Below, piece after piece: positions 40,430 to 43,983 of a stretch of DNA of 43,983 nt. Each line of letters begins with the position of its first letter. Positions within the stretch are counted from its first letter, which is position 1. The notes beneath the pieces were generated by a model. That model was not told the DNA's origin and did no database searches. It saw only the letters and a list, made by a program, of their open reading frames with translations. Position numbers and translations under genes: made by a program. The stretch lies in assembly GCA_964653435.1 (NCBI GenBank), contig CAZZFA010000041.1, positions 1 to 43,983 of the forward strand, written 5' to 3'. This DNA comes from CAZMVY01 sp964653435. Lineage in GTDB: Bacteria; Planctomycetota; Phycisphaerae; UBA1845; PWPN01.

Positions 40430-42402
40430 CTTGCCTTCGCCGCCGCGAGTAGAGCGGCGACGTCCGCACGGCCCGGGTCGAGTCGCAGTACGTTCCGATA
40501 CTCCTCGATCGCCTCGTCAAACCGCTCCGACTCATGCAGTGCGATGGCGAGGATCAGGTGCACGCCCGGATCATCCGGAGAGTCGCCGACGGCCTCACGA
40601 TACGCCGCGAGGGCGTGCTCGGTCCGGCCCAGCGCGTAGAGCGCGTGGCCCATGCCGATCCGTGCGAATGTCAGGCGCGGGTCCAGCGCCAGGGCCCTTG
40701 TGTAGTGCTCGACCGCCTCATCAGGACGCCGGTCGCGCAGCAGTACATCGGCCAGATTCGCGTGGGCGCGGGCGTAATGGGGCTTCAGACGCAATGCCTC
40801 GGCATAGTGCGCGGTCGCCTCGTTGAGTCTGCCCAAGTCGGCCAGGGCGTTGCCGAGGTTGTTGTGGGCTTCCGCGTGGTTCGGCTGAAGGCGCAAAGCC
40901 GTTTTCAGGCAGGCGGCGGCTTCCTCCGTCTTGCCCTGACGCCCCAGCGCAAGCCCCAGATTGTTGTAGGGGTCTGCGTAATCCGGCTGCAGCCGGATCG
41001 CCTCTCTGAAATGCGCCATGGCTTCAGCCGCCAGTTCCGGCCGCGAGGGTTGCCGATCGGACTGCTCGAGCAGCACGCTTCCGAGGGCGTTGTGCAGTTC
41101 GGGAACATCGGGCGCTACCGCGAGCATGTAACGGTAGAGCGTCGGGGTGTCCTGCCAGCAGCTCGCGTAGCGATGCGTATGTATGCTCGACAGGCCGGCG
41201 ACGGCCAGTGCGAGTGCGATCACGGCCGCGCGCGACGCGAAGAGCGGACGCGCAGGCAACCGCGCGTTCCAGATGCGACTCAGCGTCCACGCCAGCGGTA
41301 CGAGCAGTCCGATCAGCGGCAGGTATGCGAAGCGATCCGCCGCGACGACCCGGGTGAATCCGATGAGTTGCATCGCCGGGAGGATCGTGACGAAGAAGAT
41401 GAGCCAGCCGGCCAGAAGGCTGCGCGTCCACCGCAGCGAGATCGCCAGAGCGGGGATCAGGACGGCGGTGCCGATCACGCCGGCGAGAACCGGCCGATTC
41501 GATAGCGACAGGGGGCTCGGGCAGGGATAGAAGGCCGACATGTGGACCGGCCAGAAGACCTTCTGCAGGTAGAAGACGATGTTGTAGCAGAAAATCAGCC
41601 CCAACTCCGTCGCGTCGTACTCGGTCGGCAGGACGGCCACCGCAGTCCGATGCTGCGACACGTAGGTTACGATTGCCGAGACCGCGCCGACAGCGAAGAG
41701 CGGCAGCTTCTCCAGAACGGAATGGCCCGCGAGTCGCCGCAACGGCCAGAAGTCCAGCAGCAACATGACTATCGGCAGAGGTATGGCGCTCGGCTTCGAC
41801 AGCACGGCGAGGAGGTACGTCGTACAGCAGCCTGCGTATGCGAGCCACCCGCGCCGTCGCGTGTAGCGTATGTACAGGATCAGCGCCCAGAACGCGAAGA
41901 ACGCCGCCAGCAGCGTCTTGCGCTCGGCGACCCAGGGGATCGATTCGACGGTGATCGGATGCACGCCGAACAGCAGGCCCGCCATCGCCGCCGCCCACGC
42001 GTTGCCGAAGAGCATGTATAGCAGCGCGATGATGAGCATCGTGTTCACCACGTGCAGGGCGAGGCTCGTCACATGGAACGGCCGCAGGTTATCCGGTCGC
42101 CCGGCGACGGCGTAGTCGAGCATGAGCGAGATCATCGACAGCGGCTGATAATATCCCCCGACGGTCGACGGGGTGAGGATCTCGCGGAGGAACTGTCCGG
42201 CCGACGCCCAGCTCGGGTGCTGGATCAGGTGGTTCTCCGTCAGGTAGTCGCGGTCATCGAAAGAAAGGGCGCCGGCTGAAAGCGCGGGCCAGTGGGCGGC
42301 CGCAACGGCGAAGGCCACAACGCCCATAAGGATTACCAGGAGTGCAAGCGAGCGGAACGACTCCCGGCGTGCAGCTACATGCAGCCTGTCCGATCCGGCC
42401 AT
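40405..42402 (-). CDS. TMTC-like polytopic membrane protein with long TPR domain
   Basis: A protein of 665 residues. The N-terminal 425 residues hold about ten membrane helices with the acidic first loop LSFDDRDYLTENH, FHVTSLALHVVNT, GVHPITVESIPWVAERKTLL and ADRFAYLPLIGL, the pattern of the TMTC/DUF1736 GT-C-like family. Six or seven TPR units follow (about 430-655), with repeated YNNLGLALGRQG and HNNLGNALADLG elements. It may glycosylate or anchor secreted proteins in the envelope; this is inference. The ATG at 42400-42402 has no Shine-Dalgarno but lies 6 nt after a -10 element. It is a longer relative of the 9373-10992 protein. Confidence 0.83.
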   Translation of the reverse strand: MAGSDRLHVAARRESFRSLALLVILMGVVAFAVAAAHWPALSAGALSFDDRDYLTENHLIQHPSWASAGQFLREILTPSTVGGYYQPLSMISLMLDYAVAGRPDNLRPFHVTSLALHVVNTMLIIALLYMLFGNAWAAAMAGLLFGVHPITVESIPWVAERKTLLAAFFAFWALILYIRYTRRRGWLAYAGCCTTYLLAVLSKPSAIPLPIVMLLLDFWPLRRLAGHSVLEKLPLFAVGAVSAIVTYVSQHRTAVAVLPTEYDATELGLIFCYNIVFYLQKVFWPVHMSAFYPCPSPLSLSNRPVLAGVIGTAVLIPALAISLRWTRSLLAGWLIFFVTILPAMQLIGFTRVVAADRFAYLPLIGLLVPLAWTLSRIWNARLPARPLFASRAAVIALALAVAGLSSIHTHRYASCWQDTPTLYRYMLAVAPDVPELHNALGSVLLEQSDRQPSRPELAAEAMAHFREAIRLQPDYADPYNNLGLALGRQGKTEEAAACLKTALRLQPNHAEAHNNLGNALADLGRLNEATAHYAEALRLKPHYARAHANLADVLLRDRRPDEAVEHYTRALALDPRLTFARIGMGHALYALGRTEHALAAYREAVGDSPDDPGVHLILAIALHESERFDEAIEEYRNVLRLDPGRADVAALLAAAKARKKAPPSP

Positions 42403-42408
42403 GCCAGC

Positions 42409-42437
42409 AGTCTACCGGGCCGGCGGGCGGGGGTCAC
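42409..42437 (-). promoter_or_regulatory. Promoter placed for a leaderless TMTC-like mRNA
   Basis: Minus-strand GTGACC (42432-42437) and TAGACT (42409-42414) are 17 bp apart, with 4 of 6 matches each. Six nt separate the -10 from the ATG, so the transcript would begin at the start codon. Confidence 0.45.
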
Positions 42438-42504
42438 GAGCGGCCGGGGCGTTCTGATCCCGTCGGGCGTGCTCGCTTCTCCGAGCGCTGGCCCCGATCC
42501 GTGT

Positions 42505-43821
42505 TCACGAAGCCGGCCTGGTCGTCGTCTCCACTTCGTCCAGCCCCAGCGGGTCGTAGCCCTCGATGCGGAAGGGCGAGGCATCCCAGCCGCCGGTGGC
42601 CGTGTTGAAGTACGGTTCGGTAATGGCCTGCTTGATGGCAAGTTCGTTCGTTTGCGCCGGGTCGTACGTGATTCGGGCGCTCGCATAGCCGGGGCCCGGC
42701 CACGCCTCGATCTTGAGATATCCGGGCACGGCGAATTCATCGTCCCGATCGAGGTAGTACAGCGTGAACCGCGTCGCCGCGCCGCGGCAGGTCAATCCGC
42801 TCACCCTCAGATGCAGCACGCTCGTTTGCGCCGGCGCCTGGCCGCGTGTGTGGATGAACGAGGCCACCGGGAACGTGTAGACGGCCGCGACCGCGCCGGC
42901 TACACAAGCCAGCATGATCGCGATGAGCGCCGCCTGCGGCCACCGCCGGCCGATCGCATTCGGCGGGCCCCAGAAGAGGGCGCCGGAGCTCAGGTGTCCG
43001 TTCGCGGGTTTCAGATCGCGGGTTTCGGGCCTCGAATCTGCGGATGCGCCGACGGTCTCCGCCGTTGCGGAACCCGGAACCCGGAACCCGGAACCCGAAG
43101 CCTTCGGGCAGACCGCCACGCAGTTCAGGCACGATGTGCACCGGGCGACCTTCACTTCCGGGAGCACGTCCACCGGGATTGCCATGGGGCAGGCCCGCGC
43201 ACACTTGCCGCAGCTTGTACAAACGGTCTCGTCCCGCTTGATCCGCGTGAGACCGAACCGTGAGAACAGGTTGAGTACCGCCGCCAACGGGCAGAGCCAG
43301 CGGCAGAAGGGGATCGTGACCAAGAGCGATCCGAGCACGATTCCGCCGGCTACGACGTATGCCCAGAACGTGATGTCCTCGCCGTGGCGGCTGATCAGGG
43401 CATAGCAGGGGTCGAAGCCCCGGAAGATCAGTTCCCCCGCGCGCCACGTGAGGTACAGAATGACGGCGAGCACGCCGTACTTGAGCAGCGACAGCGCGCG
43501 GTCCACCGCCCGGGGCACTCTTGCCGGTCGAACGCCGAGCCGCGTCGTCGCCGCGCCGAGCCATTCCGAGATTGTACCGATCGGGCACATATACCCGCAG
43601 AAAGCCCGCCGAAGCAGCAGGGTCAGCAGGAGCACGCCGGCCAGTATGTAGAAGTTCGATACGCCCAGCGAGCAGGTGAGGTTGCCCTCGCGGAGGTAGG
43701 TGTAGGCCGCTTCGACCCCGCCGAACGGGCACCATCGTTCTGCGTTGCCACGGACGATGAAGACCGCCGTCAGGGTCAGGGCCAGGAAACCGGACTGCAC
43801 GACGCGACGGGTTGTACGCAT
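42505..43821 (-). CDS. NapH/CcoG-type polyferredoxin membrane protein with C-terminal HMA-like domain
   Basis: An inner-membrane iron-sulfur protein of 438 residues. It has about four to five membrane helices in the first 185 residues with the conserved FCGYMCPIGTISEW (74-87) and FCRWLCPLAAVLNLF (172-186). Two 4Fe-4S ferredoxin motifs follow, CTSCGKCARACP (201-212) and CTSCLNCVAVCP (228-239). A repeat-derived linker (about 241-278) and one more helix (about 297-318) lead to a C-terminal domain, LHLRVSGLTCRGAATRF ... ITYDPAQTNELAIKQAI, that resembles a heavy-metal-associated fold with a single Cys. It likely passes electrons to a periplasmic or copper-related partner. The ATG is at 43819-43821 without a Shine-Dalgarno. 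The exact role is unknown. Confidence 0.82.
   Translation of the reverse strand: MRTTRRVVQSGFLALTLTAVFIVRGNAERWCPFGGVEAAYTYLREGNLTCSLGVSNFYILAGVLLLTLLLRRAFCGYMCPIGTISEWLGAATTRLGVRPARVPRAVDRALSLLKYGVLAVILYLTWRAGELIFRGFDPCYALISRHGEDITFWAYVVAGGIVLGSLLVTIPFCRWLCPLAAVLNLFSRFGLTRIKRDETVCTSCGKCARACPMAIPVDVLPEVKVARCTSCLNCVAVCPKASGSGFRVPGSATAETVGASADSRPETRDLKPANGHLSSGALFWGPPNAIGRRWPQAALIAIMLACVAGAVAAVYTFPVASFIHTRGQAPAQTSVLHLRVSGLTCRGAATRFTLYYLDRDDEFAVPGYLKIEAWPGPGYASARITYDPAQTNELAIKQAITEPYFNTATGGWDASPFRIEGYDPLGLDEVETTTRPAS
43068..43095. repeat. Heptamer tandem repeat inside the polyferredoxin gene
   Basis: Four exact copies of CGGAACC (plus strand) in tandem, with a partial fifth. They encode the GSGFRVPGS part of the linker after the second ferredoxin motif. 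Confidence 0.85.
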
Positions 43822-43841
43822 GAGCTTATCAGTGCTTCGGT

Positions 43842-43876
43842 GTCAGTTGTCCGTTGTTCGGGGTCCGATGTCAGCA
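43842..43876. repeat. Degenerate heptamer array upstream of the polyferredoxin gene
   Basis: Five 7-nt units each beginning with GT: GTCAGTT, GTCCGTT, GTTCGGG, GTCCGAT, GTCAGCA. The array lies 21 bp upstream of the polyferredoxin start codon. Confidence 0.6.
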
Positions 43877-43905
43877 GCCGTCGTCCGCGGCGAGTGGCTC
43901 ATTAC

Positions 43906-43975
43906 TGAACGCGAAGCGCAAGCGAGCGCCCTCTTCGGCCGGAAAACAGGGGCGCTCGCTTGCGCTTCGCGTTCA
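43906..43975. repeat. Perfect 26-bp inverted repeat (REP-like hairpin)
   Basis: The arms 43906-43931 and 43950-43975 are perfectly complementary (TGAACGCGAAGCGCAAGCGA... against its reverse complement), with an 18-nt loop. Each arm also contains the near-palindromic GCGAAGCGCAAGCGAGCG. It may be a REP-type element or a bidirectional terminator; no T-run follows within the window. Confidence 0.8.
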
Positions 43976-43983
43976 GACGAGGC

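Noticed and set aside
1..43983. tRNA, rRNA, CRISPR, riboswitch or insertion sequence
   Set aside because: I looked for TpsiC-loop words in gaps, regular direct repeats with spacers, and transposase motifs, and found none that held up. Structured RNAs with low sequence identity could still be missed by eye.

Overview
The window is GC-rich, densely coding bacterial DNA without a tRNA, rRNA, CRISPR array or transposase that I can see. The gene set points to a member of the Planctomycetota, probably of the Phycisphaerae kind. The signs are two large pseudopilin-like proteins with an FTLIE start and a late DG(H) motif, a secreted protein ending in two dockerin-like EF-hand blocks that each close with CFNGPNRP, large TMTC-like membrane proteins with TPRs, and lipid A and FASII genes of a Gram-negative-type envelope. 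This assignment is inference.

Layout, left to right. 1-3386 (minus): pilB, pilT and the start of a Pro-rich protein cut by the window edge. 3815-8458 (minus): acyl-CoA thioesterase, UspA, NRAMP transporter, HemB, a zinc-ribbon membrane protein and an isochorismatase-type hydrolase. 8619-10992 (plus): an SDR and a TMTC-like protein, convergent with an inositol-phosphatase-like gene and a xylulokinase (minus). 13640-15747 (plus): rlmN and a sugar isomerase/epimerase. 15799-21922 (minus): an orphan FliN-like protein and the classic rpmF-plsX-fabH-fabD-fabG-acpP-fabF operon. 22198-27817 (minus): lpxB, a membrane histidine kinase, an NtrC-type response regulator and a pseudopilin gene. 28051-30803 (plus): rpsB-tsf-pyrH. 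30869-36336: a second zinc-ribbon membrane protein and rhamnulokinase (minus), a DUF2721 protein (plus), and a 913-residue secreted glycoside hydrolase (minus). 36337-37497: a repeat-bearing intergenic region. 37498-40325 (plus): the dockerin-like protein and a second pseudopilin. 40405-43821 (minus): a second TMTC-like/TPR protein and a polyferredoxin with a metal-binding-like C-terminal domain.

The most striking regulatory unit lies at 22198-23438. Between the sigma-54 response regulator gene and the pseudopilin gene is an exact -24/-12 promoter (TGGCACG-N4-TTGCA). About 52 bp further upstream start two TGGT-N8-ACCA dyads 19 bp apart, and the unit ends in a U-tract terminator. This suggests that the kinase/regulator pair directly switches on one surface or secretion pseudopilin.

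A second theme is short-period degenerate tandem arrays (7 or 8 nt) of differing sequence. They sit inside rlmN, at the rlmN 3' end, across the histidine kinase stop codon, inside the polyferredoxin gene and upstream of it. A third is that several genes without a Shine-Dalgarno sequence have a sigma-70-like promoter placed so that the mRNA would start at or within a few bases of the ATG.
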